Shown: positions 1 to 11,274, counted from the stretch's first letter. The stretch is 64,000 bases of DNA from Castor canadensis (GCF_047511655.1 NC_133386.1:179449146-179513145), one strand, 5' to 3'. Made by a program: numbers and translations. The notes: generated by a model from the sequence alone, not told the origin.

Positions 1-169
1 TATATGAATAAAGTGTGTCATATCCCTATAATGGAGAAAAGAAAATGAATAAATGCGTGATAAATATTAGATTAGCAATAAATAATGGGTCATGTTAGAT
101 CATGGATCATTATTTATCAGCAAAAATAAATCTAAAAATAATGTTGACGGCAAATGATGAAGGAGAGTG

Positions 170-372
170 AATATGGTGCAAATACTGTGTGCACATGTAA
201 GTAAGTGGAAAACTAAGACCTGTTGAACTGTTCCAGGAATGGGGGTAGAGAGGAAGATGAAGGAGAATGGTGGAGGGGGTAAATTTAAGTGCAATATATT
301 AGATATATTGTAAGAACTTTTGCTAAATGCCACAATGTAGCCCCAACCAACACAATAAAAAAGTAAGTTTAA
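170..372 (+). mobile_element. Old L1 3'UTR fragment
   Basis: This stretch resembles the old L1 3'UTR at 22020-22330: a polypurine segment with gaagatgaaggagaatgg, then a tail ending in aataaaaaag. Its sense is the plus strand. No ORF2 remains and no target-site duplication is obvious. Assignment rests on similarity within the window. Confidence 0.55.
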
Positions 373-602
373 AAAAATAAAAATAAAATAACTTTGAAGA
401 AGAAAAGATAGTTGAAAAAACATACACTATGAAACAAATTATGTAACACTTTAAAGTACAAATGAGAAAAGCATACTTTTATATGTTTGTATTGTGAAAG
501 TATTAACTAATGGGTTGTGAGGAGACACACCAAAATCAAGATGGTGATTCCTTCCAGGAAAGGAAGGAGAACAGTCCTAAGAAAAGGATAAAGTAGAATT
601 CC

Positions 603-836
603 ATTTTGTTTCTTTCTTTTTTTTTTTTTTGGTAGTTCAGGGCCTAGCAAGTGCTCTACGATTTGACATACACCTCCAATCCTCTTGCTTTTAGCTTGTT
701 TTTCAGATAGGGTCTTACCTTAACTCTGCCACAGCTGATCTCCACTAACTTTCCAGGGCTGACCTCAAACCATAGTCCTACTATCTCTGCCTCCTAGTAG
801 CTCAGATTACAGGTTTGTGCCACTATGCCTGGACTT
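603..836 (-). mobile_element. Composite B1-ID dimer SINE, antisense
   Basis: A T-run at 609-631 is the antisense poly(A) tail. It is followed by the reverse complement of an ID/tRNA-like unit (tcagggcctagcaagtgctc) and then of a B1-like unit ending in agattacaggtttgtgcc. On the minus strand the order is B1-like, ID-like, A-tail. Many mismatches to the other copies suggest an old insertion. Confidence 0.75.
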
Positions 837-869
837 AATTTCTAATGTTTAAAATATTTCATTTTTTTA

Positions 870-2355
870 AGATGATACGAATATAATGAAATATGATCCT
901 CTGTCTATGGCTTTTTACTTTAGTAGACTCTGAAATTTTCCTAAGTTCTAATTCTTTTCAAAATAAAATTGCTTATGTAAGTAAGGGATCCAAGATAGTT
1001 GGATAGCTTTGAAGGACCTGGGTTTTCACCCTACTCTAAGCTCACAAGGCAGATTGGCATAGTTTCATGTATACTGGCAGGAGATGTGAACTTCTGGGTC
1101 AGAAACAAAACACTTCATTATTCATGGCAATAGAAAAAGCCAGAGTGTCAACATTCATGCCAGTTCCCCAAGACCCAATTCCCACAGGGCAATAAAAAGA
1201 GGACTGTATCATACACAGGAGAGGAACACTGACCTGGTAGAACCTAAATCTTTTATAATGGGCAGGAAGACTGTTTGGCCTACGCTCTGGACACTGCCTC
1301 TATCTCCCAAGGCTGTAAGCCAATGTGCCCTTTGCTCCAGAGAGAGACACTGTATCTGTCTTCCAAGACTGCTCATAGTACAACATAAGTATCCTTGAAA
1401 AGATAGTCCAGGACAAAGGCAGGCAATGCCTTGCTCATAAAGTTTTCCAAAACACAAGAGGTTTATTGAAAATTGTCTCCTAACAGAAATATTTCAATTA
1501 GTATTACAGAGCTACCTCACTATAATAGTAATATCACAGACTAATTATTATATTGTTAGATAACCATTAGTACTTTGATTTTGCTATTACAATGTTACAT
1601 AAAGACCTATATTTAAAGTTTCTCAACTTAACTTAGTACTTTGCTTACTCTAACTACAAACCTCTACAAGCTAAAAAGCATAAAATCAGAAGAATGAAAC
1701 TTTAATATATGCCAGATCACTAAGATACTAATGATTATGGGGAAAAAAGCTAACTTCTAACAAAAACAATAAAACAGCTCTGTACTTCAAATGCAATGTT
1801 TCTAAAAGCATTAAATGTCATTTTAAAATTTTATCAAGAAAGGAAAATACAGCTACATAAGACCAGAATATTTAAAGGTATTCTAACCCATAAATACACT
1901 AGCCTATAAACAAGGTGCCATGACATAAAATAAAGTGAGCTACAGATATGCTTTAGAATTAACTTCAGGACACATCATGATGCATAATAGCTGCTAGAAT
2001 CTTTAAACAACTCATAATGTATGCTTTACTTCTCGATGCTAATATACAAAAAAAATTCAAAAATACCCTACAAAAATTTTTAAAACCTTGTATTGAGGTT
2101 CCAAGAAACTCAGCCTGAATTTTCACATAAAGATAGCAATAGTGGGTAGTTACATAAAACTTTTCAGTTGACAAAGCACATAAACCTCATTTTCAGAAAA
2201 TATTAAAATGCTAATTCCCAAACAACCTAGAAGCAAAACATTATTCAGACATGTTCTAAGTCCTTGTCTAACTACTCAGGGGCTTCTTAGAACACAATAG
2301 GGACTCATGGAAGTTTAATTGTTGTACTGCCCAAACCCTGGTCAGAAGTTGGAGG
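870..2355. other. Unassigned non-coding DNA
   Basis: I see no recognisable repeat or gene here. The open frames on the minus strand (for example 1209-1457) have no recognisable domain and are of the length expected by chance in AT-rich DNA. Confidence 0.5.
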
Positions 2356-2359
2356 CAAT

Positions 2360-2535
2360 AACAGAAGCACAAGCTTTGAAGTCTGACTTTTCTAAATTTG
2401 AATCCCAGAACTGCCACTTTATACTTCTATGATCTTGAGCAAGTCACGATTTTTATAGCCCTCAATTTCCTTACCTACAAGATGAAGAAAATAATGTCTG
2501 GACTCTGTATTTTGAATTGTTAGCAGTGTGTCTGG
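2360..2535 (+). mobile_element. MIR SINE fragment
   Basis: The MIR core is readable in sense order: a gaatcccagaactgccact block, gatcttgagcaagtcac, tttccttacctacaagatg, and a region ending near a degenerate gtgtctggcaacac block. MIR is an ancient mammal-wide tRNA-derived SINE. Confidence 0.75.
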
Positions 2536-2899
2536 CAACACTAGTTTTCTTAGTTCCAAACTATTTATACTTCATAGTTAATAACCCTAATAAGGAGGTG
2601 AAACCACGTGGATAAGTTTGGATCTGAATTTCAGTCTATAACATGCCAGTGATCTCATTCCATAATTATGGATAATTCAAAGAGGCCCAAGATTCACTGG
2701 ACCTTACAGGAGGAAATATTAAACACACTATCCCTTGCTTAAGTCTGAAGATAAACTCCTATCTTGTATAAGTCAAGTAATTTTATCTAGGACCCCCCAA
2801 TTAGAAAGAAATCATGTTATATAAACTTTTTCACAGAAAATAAGACAAAGCCAGGATGTCACTTTGCTAATAGGAAGAATTCCATACCAGAAGTTAACA

Positions 2900-2998
2900 G
2901 GTGAATTTTAGTTCTACTTATTCCTCTAACTAGCTGTGTGACCTTGAGGAAATCATATACTTTCTGCCCTCTGAGCCTCAGTTTATCTGTTAAAGAGA
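2900..2998 (+). mobile_element. MIR SINE fragment
   Basis: A short MIR core: actagctgtgtgaccttgag, then a gcctcagtttatctgt block. Divergent and truncated at both ends. Confidence 0.75.
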
Positions 2999-3148
2999 GT
3001 TTCACTTATTTTAAAATTCATAGATTTTTTTGTGTCAGGCTCAGATCTTTTTACAAACTGAGTCAGGCACAATCCCCGCCTGTAACTGACACTATTAATT
3101 TCCTTTCCTGTAGACATTGCACTTCTGCCCATAGTTTAGCTAGAATTT

Positions 3149-3150
<2 letters not shown>

Positions 3151-3188
<38 letters not shown>
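3151..3188. repeat. (AC)n microsatellite
   Basis: Nineteen uninterrupted AC units. A perfect array of this length is likely polymorphic. Confidence 0.97.
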
Positions 3189-3189
<1 letters not shown>

Positions 3190-3190
<1 letters not shown>

Positions 3191-3950
3191 TTCTATATAG
3201 ACCTCTATGTGCCCCAGCTCCAAGGGATAAATCCTGGTTGTTCTGCCTGCTCATGGCATTCCTTTCCCTTTTGAAAAATATTCTCTTCTCCAGTCTCCCT
3301 TCCAACTAAGAATGGCTAATGTGGCTCCCTTCTGATCAACGAGACAAAAGAAAACATCTAGTAGCCTTCTGAAACTACTTTTTTTCACTAATAAAAGGAA
3401 ATCCTTTTCCCACAAACCCCCTTTCTAGGGATGCCACTAGGGATACCACTAGAGACACAGTGCCTGAAATTGTGGCAGCCCTCTTATAGGACCATAAGTT
3501 CACAAACACAGGGAAGAGAATCCATCCACTACTGATAATGGAAAAAAATCATAGGTCTTTAAAACTATCAATGAGCCACAGACTCTTACCTCAGAACTTT
3601 TTACTAAATAATCCTTGTGTGGGTATGACTTAAGCTACTGTTACTTATGTATTTATTACCCTCAGCTAATTCTATTCCTCTCTTGAACACTGCACTCATG
3701 GGAGTTTTCCATCTGGTAGAGGAGGCAGACAAAAGTGCTCTAGAGTTAAATAATTGCTATCATTGTGGATCAGATAATTATTTCTGTTTTACCTAGCTGA
3801 CAGTAATTGCAAGGACAAAAGAAAAAAACAGGTATGAAAATGCCACTGGAAAAAAAGCAAGTAGTTAAATATAAGATGTTATATTAGTATTAAAATATGA
3901 AGCATATCGACTATCCAGAAATACTAGAATCCAACAAGGAGGAATGTTAA
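3190..3950. other. Unassigned non-coding DNA
   Basis: No gene or assignable repeat is seen. A small imperfect tandem motif (tagggatgccac, tagggataccac) lies near 3425-3450. Confidence 0.5.
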
Positions 3951-3959
3951 TATTGATCA

Positions 3960-4197
3960 CAGCTAAGTCTTACTGAGTGCTTTCTTTGCCCAGGCTCTTT
4001 TTTAACATCTTATATTTACTCTTCTAAATTCTCTTCTAAACAACCACATGAAGTCAGCTCTATAATTACTTCCATCTTACAGTGAAGGAAAGTGATACAT
4101 TCACAGCAAATTTGCAAATGGTAGAGTAGCTGGGATTTGAACCAGGCAGCCTTATGCCAGACTTTATGGTTCTCAAACACCACACTACATTGCATTC
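3960..4197 (-). mobile_element. MIR SINE, antisense, near full length
   Basis: Antisense MIR landmarks appear in order: ttactgagtgctttctttgc, a central acaaccacatgaag block, ttccatcttacagtgaagg, gggatttgaaccaggcagcc, and a terminal block with tggttctcaaacaccac. About 240 bp, close to the full MIR length. Confidence 0.8.
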
Positions 4198-4459
4198 TGC
4201 CAAGCTGTTAAAAAATTCTTTTCCCTACTTACTTTTTAAAAAAAAAGAATAAGAATTAACTTCTGAATGTAAGAATCTCCAAGTTCTCCAAGAGATGTAA
4301 TTTTAGGAAGTCATAGGACCCATTATGATCTAATAAAGATTGTTCTGGGTTAATGTAAAAAGTAAGTCATTCTGTCTTTTATTAAGCGGGAAGAATTCAC
4401 ATTCCATACATTTCATAAGGAAGTAATTAACTACAAGAGAACTAAGTTAATGACTATTA

Positions 4460-4841
4460 TGTTAGACTTAAAAAGAGGCGTGGAAGGAAAGGCAGGAGTC
4501 TGTTTAATATCAGCACAGGCTTTATTCAGGAAAGAGAGCCTGTGGAGGGGTCTCCAACAAGAGAATTAGAGCCCACTGCCACGTACAGGCTTAGAGAAGA
4601 TATAGGAGGCTAGTGGAAGAGTATCAGGAAAGTCACTAAGGAATACTGCTGCTGGGCAACCAAGGAAGAAAAGTTGTGGTTAGGTCACTGTCTACTCAAC
4701 TGTCCTTGGAACCCACCAGGAGATAAAGGGGACAGTTGTTAACTGTCCCTTTTGGGATCAGGAGGGGAGTTTCCAGCAAGCCACCTGCAAGGGGAGAGAT
4801 ATCTGGTCCTAACATGACTGTTCTTACAGTCAACCCTAACA
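4460..4841 (-). mobile_element. ERV long terminal repeat (LTR), antisense
   Basis: On the minus strand this 382-bp block starts TGTTAGGG and ends GTCTAACA, the TG..CA inverted termini of a retroviral LTR. Near its end it carries AATAAAGCCTGTGC, a classic LTR polyadenylation signal (plus coordinates about 4518-4525), followed by about 60 bp resembling R/U5. This gives a U3-R-U5 layout. No 4-6 bp target duplication is evident at the flanks (ctatta against tttcta). A 20-bp copy of the LTR start recurs at 5222-5242, so the insertion may be partial or rearranged. The family is not identified; an ERVK- or ERV1-type rodent LTR is possible. Confidence 0.65.
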
Positions 4842-4849
4842 TTTCTACT

Positions 4850-4901
4850 TTATATATATATATATATATATTTGATAAATATATTTGATAATATATATAT
4901 T
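4850..4901. repeat. (AT)n microsatellite
   Basis: Two AT/TA arrays (about 4851-4871 and 4890-4901) separated by a tttgataaatat segment. They abut the U3 end of the LTR at 4460-4841. Confidence 0.9.
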
Positions 4902-5319
4902 TCTTTTTAGAAGAGGGACAATGAACTTTTGTCTATTTGAGGTCTCTTAAGGGAAGGGGTTATCGGCAGGGTCTTCTTGCTCTAGACAGCTGTAGCAGAC
5001 CTGTTGCAGGGACAGGATTGAGTTGGTCGTTTTGGGGTAGTGTCCTAGATGAAAACCTGGAGCCTCTGGGAAATAAAGCAAGAATATGTTTAAAGGAGAA
5101 AAGACCACAATGAGTTAAAAAAAAAAAAAGAAAGGGGGGGGAATCCCAGCAGAAGGTAGGCAGATGGCATCTACTTAGCCCAGGAATACCACTGTTTTTA
5201 GCTTTCCATTGTTTCTTGTCACTCTTACTGTCAACCCTAACATATAAACCATGTGCCATGCCCTCTGTGCTGCTGTCTATGCAAAGTTTGTATCCTGTTC
5301 TAAAAACCACTAACATGAC

Positions 5320-5602
5320 AGGCACAGTGGCTTATTCAAGTAACACCAGCTAAATAAGAGGATCATAGTTTAAGGCTAGTCCAAGCAAGTACCTTTCTCA
5401 AAGACGAAGCCAGGCATGGTGTAATTCCAACAAGGTGGGAGTATAAGTAGGAGGATCACAGTCCAAGGCCAGCCCTGGAAAAAAGTGTGAGACCCTATCT
5501 GCAAAATAACTAAAGCAAAAAAGGACTAGAAGCATGGTTCAAGGACTAGAGCACTTGCCTAGCAAGCACAAGGCCCTGAGTTCAAATCCCAGTAAGGAAA
5601 AA
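5320..5602 (+). mobile_element. Composite B1-B1-ID trimeric SINE
   Basis: Three modules are readable: a first B1-like unit (5320-5405, aggcacagtggcttattcaa), a second B1-like unit (about 5408-5520, agccaggcatggtgtaattc, then ggccagccctgg and gagaccctatct), and an ID/tRNA-like unit (5522-5600) with the B-box-like gagttcaaatccc and an A-rich end. The same three-module order recurs antisense at 20245, 27800 and 35775. Divergent from the others, so probably old. Confidence 0.7.
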
Positions 5603-5748
5603 AATCTACTTACATGTAGAGCCATCACACTGAGCAACACAGCTGTATGCCACAAACACTGGGAACATCTTTCACATTGTAGATTATAAGAATAGCACCC
5701 AAAGAGTTGTATGGTGTGGCAACCCTGCTGATATCCCCACCCCATCCC

Positions 5749-5836
5749 CTTTTTTTGTGGTACTGGGGCTTGAACTCAGGGCCTAACATTTGCTAGAAAA
5801 GTGCTCTACCACTTGAGCCACTCTGCCAGTCTGACA
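5749..5836 (-). mobile_element. ID-like monomer SINE, antisense
   Basis: A T-run followed by gtggtactggggcttgaact, cagggcctaacatttgct and accacttgagccactctgcc: the reverse complement of the tRNA-derived module. A short catcccc match on both sides (5739-5745 region and 5836-5843) may be the target duplication. Confidence 0.8.
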
Positions 5837-5839
5837 TCC

Positions 5840-6290
5840 CCCTTTTTGTGTCTTGTTTCTTCATCATATTTCTGATTCGTTACTGTTTAAAATAGCTTAA
5901 ATGCTCCACCAAGTAACTTGGTGTAACAAGGTAAAACCAAACATTTTCAAGCATGGCATATGTACTCACATATACACACTTAAGAAGTCCATACAACCAT
6001 AATGGCACACTATCTGTGCTGAAGCATTTCCTCATTTCTTAATGGAAGTTCTGTCTACCTATATAACAAATGTACCAAAAGGCCATTTAGCAACATTACC
6101 ACCTAGAACAAACACCATTCCCCCAAGCAGAACCATTAAAACTCTTATCTAGAACCTCAAAATTATTCTGATTTCTTAGCCAGTCAAGATCAGAAACCTT
6201 CTGGGAAACAGCCACACAAGGAACTAAACACTTTGAATCAGTCTTGCAGCCAAACAAATGTGGAATCTCAATTGCCAAACATTTTATTTT
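5840..6290. other. Unassigned non-coding DNA
   Basis: No gene or repeat recognised. Confidence 0.45.
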
Positions 6291-6291
6291 T

Positions 6292-6446
6292 TATTTTGTT
6301 TTATTAAATGTTTATGATGTAACGGATATTGTGCTGAGTGCTTTTCTTTTATTATTTCATTCAATCCCCTCTGAATAAGTAACATACACATTATACAGAC
6401 AGAAAATTTGAAGCTCAAAGTAGCTAGCAAGTTGCACTAAATATTG
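6292..6446 (-). mobile_element. MIR SINE, antisense, interrupted
   Basis: Antisense MIR blocks: aaatgtttatgatgtaacgg, gtgctgagtgcttttctttt, and a gaagctcaaagtagctagc block. The element is broken at 6446 by the ID-like SINE at 6447-6566. Confidence 0.6.
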
Positions 6447-6577
6447 GGGTTTTCTTTTTTGTTTTTTTGGTTTTTGGGGGGTTTTTTTTGTGGAACTGGG
6501 GATTGAACCCAGGGCCTCATGCATGCTAGGCAAACATTAAACCACTGAGCTATATCCCCAGCCCACATTAAATATTG
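6438..6577 (-). mobile_element. ID-like SINE, antisense, with TSD
   Basis: The core at 6490-6564 is the reverse complement of an ID/tRNA-like SINE (ggaactggggattgaaccca, gggcctcatgcatgctaggc, tgagctatatccccagccc). A long T/G-rich tail lies at 6447-6489. Flanking 9-bp direct repeats taaatattg at 6438-6446 and 6569-6577 (10 of 11 bases when extended) are the target-site duplication inside an older MIR. The ccccagccc ending is the squirrel/ID type, unlike the caccagccc type elsewhere in the window. Confidence 0.85.
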
Positions 6578-6689
6578 TTGATTCTCCACCTGTCTTCCAT
6601 CTTAACAGAGCATCAATTTTGTTCTGGCATCCACCCTGTTCAAAATAGTAAGTATGATCCTCATTCCAAGATTCCAGAGCAGATCCTTT

Positions 6690-7020
6690 TTGTTGAAGTT
6701 TGTCACAGTAATCTTGTTCTCCATCATGATTGGTTTCGATATGGTCATGCAAGCTTATTCTGGTCAAGAAAGCGAGGAGAAGTTTGCTGTGGAGATTTGG
6801 GGAAAGGTGTTATCACTCCTACGGAAAGAAACTATTTCCTCTTCTTCTTCTGGAGATTTTCAAGCCTGGATGCCACAGTCATGGTTCTACAAGCTTAAAT
6901 ATTAAGCCAATTGCCTGAGAGGAGTAGACTCAGGGGAGAAGCAGAGAGGTGGAGCCAAAGCCCTCATATATACTCTGCTTGCAGCCTATTTTGCTCCAGT
7001 ATTTTTTGATTGTGAGATAG
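6690..7020 (+). mobile_element. Ancient LTR-like interspersed repeat (family unassigned)
   Basis: The layout (a tggtttcgatatggtcatgc block, then caagcctggatgccacagtc, then a ggggagaagcagagaggtgg block) matches the style of an old mammalian LTR-type repeat I recognise but cannot name. Short open frames at 6575-6918 in three phases lie in this block and look non-coding. Confidence 0.4.
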
Positions 7021-7069
7021 TAAACATTCTTATCCTTAAATCTAATCTAAGTTAGGCTTCCTACCAAGT

Positions 7070-7160
7070 GTTTGACAAAATAAGTGGTAGAACTGGGATT
7101 TGAACAGATATATCAATAGCCAATTTTGGATCCCTTAACCATGACACAATAGCTCTTGTG
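7070..7160 (-). mobile_element. MIR SINE tail, antisense
   Basis: The block gtggtagaactgggatttga and the following aaccatgacacaatagctc match the 5' part of MIR in reverse orientation. Confidence 0.55.
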
Positions 7161-7164
7161 AGTG

Positions 7165-7810
7165 CTAGACACCTCTGTATGTCTGAGACATAGGTGCAGC
7201 ATTTCCTCACATCCCTCCCAACACACTCACATATACTTACCCTTGGCCAAGTCTGTGAAACTCAGCCTTTGACTTGTTTACCACACCCAACTTGAGCTCA
7301 TCTAGAAACTGCCTATTTAGTAAAGACAAAAAAAATCTTATCTAAATCTTGATAACCAGGCCTATTTCAAAATTCAAACACTATTTTTAACTCTCTCGGC
7401 CATGGGAAAGGCTGTTTCTTAGAACCAACACCAGCACAGAGTACTGAAAAGGCCATTACATTTCAAACATACTTACATTGATTCCACCACCTTTGCTCAA
7501 ACACCCTACTTTGTTTCTTAACTCAGAAGATCTAGAACACTTGCTCAAAAAAAAAAAAAATCCCTCTGCTATTATATTCTCTAGAAGTCCCAAATCTTTT
7601 TTTAGATATAAAATGTTTATTCAAACAGATACTGAATAAATGTATTGATGTCAAATAAGTGAACATGGTGAGAAAGCCCGAATTGTGAAAACTCTGTCAC
7701 TTGAAAAATTGTCAGGAAAACAAATACAAAAAGAAAAAGAACTTAGGTTCCTAACTTTGTCATCAAGTGTGACAAACATACTTCTGGAACATTAAAACAG
7801 TATTCAAAGA
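7165..7810. other. Unassigned non-coding DNA
   Basis: No gene is seen. A short A-run occurs at 7547-7560. Confidence 0.45.
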
Positions 7811-7814
7811 AGGG

Positions 7815-7990
7815 AATGAAACTACCACTGATTGAGCACTGTACACAACCTATTCAATTTTCTCTCATCATATTCGGAATAACCCTATCATATAGGAATT
7901 GCTGTTCCCTCATTTGGCACATGAACAAGTTAAAATAAGCTTAGGGAATTGCCTTTAGGTAACACAGTAGAGTCAGAATTGGAAACCATG
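7815..7990 (-). mobile_element. MIR SINE, antisense
   Basis: Antisense MIR order: actgattgagcactgtacac, ggaataaccctatcatatag, a catttggcacatgaacaag block, then acacagtagagtcagaattg. Confidence 0.7.
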
Positions 7991-7994
7991 TCCA

Positions 7995-9090
7995 GCAGAG
8001 ACCATCCTCTGCAGAGGAGATGGCCATCCATGGGTCCTCAAAACCATTCCAGCATTCTGGAATGAAGACACTTGTTAGGTCTTAGCTCCAACTTTTGATG
8101 TAATCTTAGCCAAAGACGGTGCCTGTGCTCGCTCTCTCTGCCAGACATGTGACACAGTGCATTGGTGGGGAAGCATAATAAGAAATTAGATATGACTATT
8201 GTAAAAGATTTAATAATAGTCATGACTGCAGAGAAAGAAGTAATCTGAGTCATTTGCTACCTTAAAGAAAGTATGGGTCAGGAAATAGCTAAGGTTAAAC
8301 TAAGTCTGGGCTCATCATAACTCAACACCACGGGCAGCAAAAGAGGGGCAATAAAACTGAAATATGAGACAGATGAGATAAAGGGAGAAGAAAGAAAATG
8401 CTTAACTCCCAGGTTCCTCCAAAGGAATTTCAAACGGTTGAACATTTTATTCACTTTTTCATTCAGGGGTATTTATCTTCCTTACGCTATGTAGGCTCCT
8501 TCCTGCAGAAAAGGCATTCTTCCTCATATCTGACACTGAAAACTACTTCCTCCAAGGGGACCAAATCAATTTAATTTCTACAGTGCCTTTGCTGGCACAG
8601 GTGTCAACTATTTCTCTGACGAGCATTTCGACGAGCATGAACTGGGGCCGATCACTTCCTTTCAGTAGAGGAAGCAGCACCTAAGACCAGGAAGACTGAG
8701 CACCAAACTTCATTACAGTTATGCAAGCAGAATTATTTTCAGGGAGGACTTTAGGCCTGTGAAGTGGAGATTGTGATTTAAAAAAAAAAACTGATTATAA
8801 CCCTGCATTCTTCATTAAATTGTAGAAACAGCCCTGGAGTGACCGTCAGATCTGTTGGGTACAAAAATGGAGTAAAATAGAAGTATATTACAAAGACAGG
8901 CAGCAAGGCATGTTACCCAGGAACATACATTGAACACAAGCATGAAAAATTATGGTATAGAATAATGCACAATATGCATTCACTAAGTGTTTTATAAACA
9001 CATTCAACCCATTATTAAGCCAAGCAAATATTGATATACACAGAAAGCCAAGCTGCACATGTGGATTTGCATTTATAAGAATATACTTAG
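7995..9090. other. Unassigned non-coding DNA
   Basis: No gene or repeat assigned. A small direct repeat gacgagcat occurs twice near 8618-8640. Confidence 0.45.
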
Positions 9091-9092
9091 AC

Positions 9093-9172
9093 CAGGGGCT
9101 GGGGATACATTCTTGGTATCTACCAAGAATGAATGAGGCCCTGGGTTCAATTTCCAGCACCACAAAAAAAAA
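9093..9172 (+). mobile_element. ID-like monomer SINE
   Basis: Starts aggggctggggatacattct, carries a B-box-like gggttcaatttcc and ends cagcaccac plus an A9 tail. The gctggggat opening resembles squirrel/guinea-pig type ID elements. Confidence 0.85.
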
Positions 9173-9174
9173 TA

Positions 9175-10457
9175 GCTACACAAATATTGAAGAATTTCTC
9201 TAGTGGTCACATTAAAATGGACCCCTGAATCCTCTATGACCAGACTAACTGTGCGACCTTTACCCAATCATCCTGCCCTGTGCTTATACTATTCTTTGAG
9301 CAAATGAACTATGTCAGGCAAGAATATCTCTATTTTCATATTTCATATTTCATATTTTCTGAAATTTGTTCACAAATTTCCATGTTTCCCAAAACTGGAG
9401 CCAATAATATATTTGGATTTAATAAGGGAAATAGAACTATTTTTATATTCTTATACTGTTACATGGTTTCCACTTTCTCAAAAAATTTTTCTCAGTGGAA
9501 TAGAAAGTTGCACCTAAAGTATTATGGAAATAATAGCACATCAACCTAAGCTATTAGATGGGACAAACCAGCCACTGCAGTTACCCATAGGTGACAGATG
9601 TCATGGGCTGACATACATCCTCACTCCCAGGATTAAATCCCAAGCTGATATATGGCATTGGGAGAACCTATATTCAACAATGTATTACTATAGAATCCAA
9701 ACAACAACTAAGTTCAGGAACTCCTAGGTTAAATAAAGAAAAAGAAAACAAATTTTTAGTAAATCATTTCTCAGGGACTTCTCCCTGTCCATATGTAGTA
9801 TACATTTCCAAGAACAGCGGTATATGATGTGGAACTTTTCAAGTAAATTTCCCTGTTTGGAAATTCAGTTCACAGGGAGAAACACTGTATATGAATTTCC
9901 TGTGCATGACCCAAAGATAATTACTGTCTTGAAGCTTGTACTTAATCATAGATGTAATAACTAAATGATGAGAAACATCTCCACTGACAAAAAAGGAACA
10001 AAATAAGGGAACTAAGAGGATTTTCATACCTATAATTTCTATTACTGATAATGTTTGTTGATGTGTCAGGTGGCGATAGTACAATATTTGAACAGAAGAT
10101 AGTTTAACTGAGAGAACAGCTTCAAAAACTGACTATAATTTGAAATTACCTGAGATTGACTAAAAGGTTTAGAAAATTATAGTACTTAATACATGTGAGG
10201 GATTGGACTTATTTTTGCAAAACCCACTAGACTAAAGGCTTTGAGGACCTACTGCTTCATGCAGTCTAAGTATTAGAAAGAAGAGATGGTTTATTATAAA
10301 GTTATTTTAGGCACATTATTCTTTTCTGAAGGTTAACTAAAAATAATTGTGCTTTAAGGTTCCACTTTTCTTCACCCAAATTTCAAAATTCTACTTCCAA
10401 ACTGAGGTTAGAAAGTTGTAAGTCTGAATGGCACAGTACCCTGTGGCAGTGTTACCA
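9175..10457. other. Unassigned AT-rich non-coding DNA
   Basis: Open frames at 9280-9549 and 9311-9517 overlap in different phases and have no recognisable domain. No repeat assigned. Confidence 0.45.
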
Positions 10458-10462
10458 ACATC

Positions 10463-11269
10463 TGTAATTTGGATATGCCTCCCAAACGGTCACATGTTGG
10501 AAACAAAATTCTTAACTTGATTTGTTGATGGTATTTGGAAGGGAAAGTAATTAAGATTAGATGAGGTATTATGGATTGGATCTGAAATGTCCTCCAAAGG
10601 CTCATGCATTGAAGACCTGGTCCCCAATGCAAGAATGTTCAGAGACAGGGCTTTGGGAAAGAGATTGGATCAAGAAGGCTCTAACCTCACCAATGGATTA
10701 ATCCATTGATGGCTTCATGATTTGATGGGCTACTGGATGGTGATGGAAATTTAGGAGGTGGTACCTAATTGAAGGGAGGAGGTCCTTGGAGGCATGCCTT
10801 AGGAGCTATATATTGTACCTGACCCCATCCTCCGCCTTCTTCCTGGCCACCATGAACCAAGAAGCCTTCTCTACCACACACTCTCACCTCCATTATATTG
10901 TACCACATAAAAGGCCTAAAAGCAATGGAACCAGGTCATAAATAGACTGAAGCTTCTGAAACCATGAGCCAAAATGAATCTCTTCTCCTGTGAGTTTGTC
11001 ACCATGATGGAAAGTTGACTAACACATCAGGTCATGAGGTGGGACCCTCGTGGAATTATTGTCTTTATAAGAAGAAGAAGAAACCCAAACTTGCACACTT
11101 CTACTCTCTCACCATTTGATATCTTCTGCCATGAAGGACCTCACCAGATGCCAGAGCCATGCTCTTGGATTTCACAGCCTCCAGAACTGTGAGCCAAAAA
11201 AATTTCTAGTGTTTATAAATTACTCAGTGCAAGGTATTCTGTTAGAGCTGCAGAAAATGAGCTAAGACA
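10463..11269 (+). mobile_element. MLT1-type MaLR LTR, split by a younger LTR
   Basis: The left part (10463-10566) begins tgtaatttggatatgcctcc and reaches ttaagattagatgagg. The right part (11027-11269) resumes with gtcatgaggtgggaccctcg, continues through ttataagaagaagaagaaac and cctccagaactgtgagcca, and ends gctaagaca. Removing 10567-11031 restores the usual ttagatgaggtcatgagg continuity. Flanks acatc (10458-10462) and ccatc (11270-11274) fit a 5-bp ERVL-type duplication with one mismatch. Confidence 0.85.
10567..11026 (+). mobile_element. Rodent MaLR solo LTR (about 460 bp), nested
   Basis: The element runs from tattatggattggatctgaa (ancestral TG mutated to TA) to gttgactaacaca. A degenerate AAT-rich segment (gagccaaaatgaatctct) sits where the polyadenylation signal lies in this family. 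The host LTR sequence tgagg (10562-10566) is repeated as tcagg (11027-11031), a 5-bp duplication with one mismatch. It shares its start and ggctcatgcattgaag motif with the LTRs at 30388-30838 and 43087-43551. Confidence 0.88.
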
Positions 11270-11274
11270 CCATC

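Noticed and set aside
3151-3188. Microsatellites as regulatory elements
   Set aside because: Plain AC, CT, TA and GT arrays in this window show no context beyond ordinary simple repeats.
4960-5325. 121-codon minus frame near the LTR as a retroviral gene remnant
   Set aside because: The translation shows no gag, pol or env motif and runs through a homopolymer (poly-A/poly-G) stretch.
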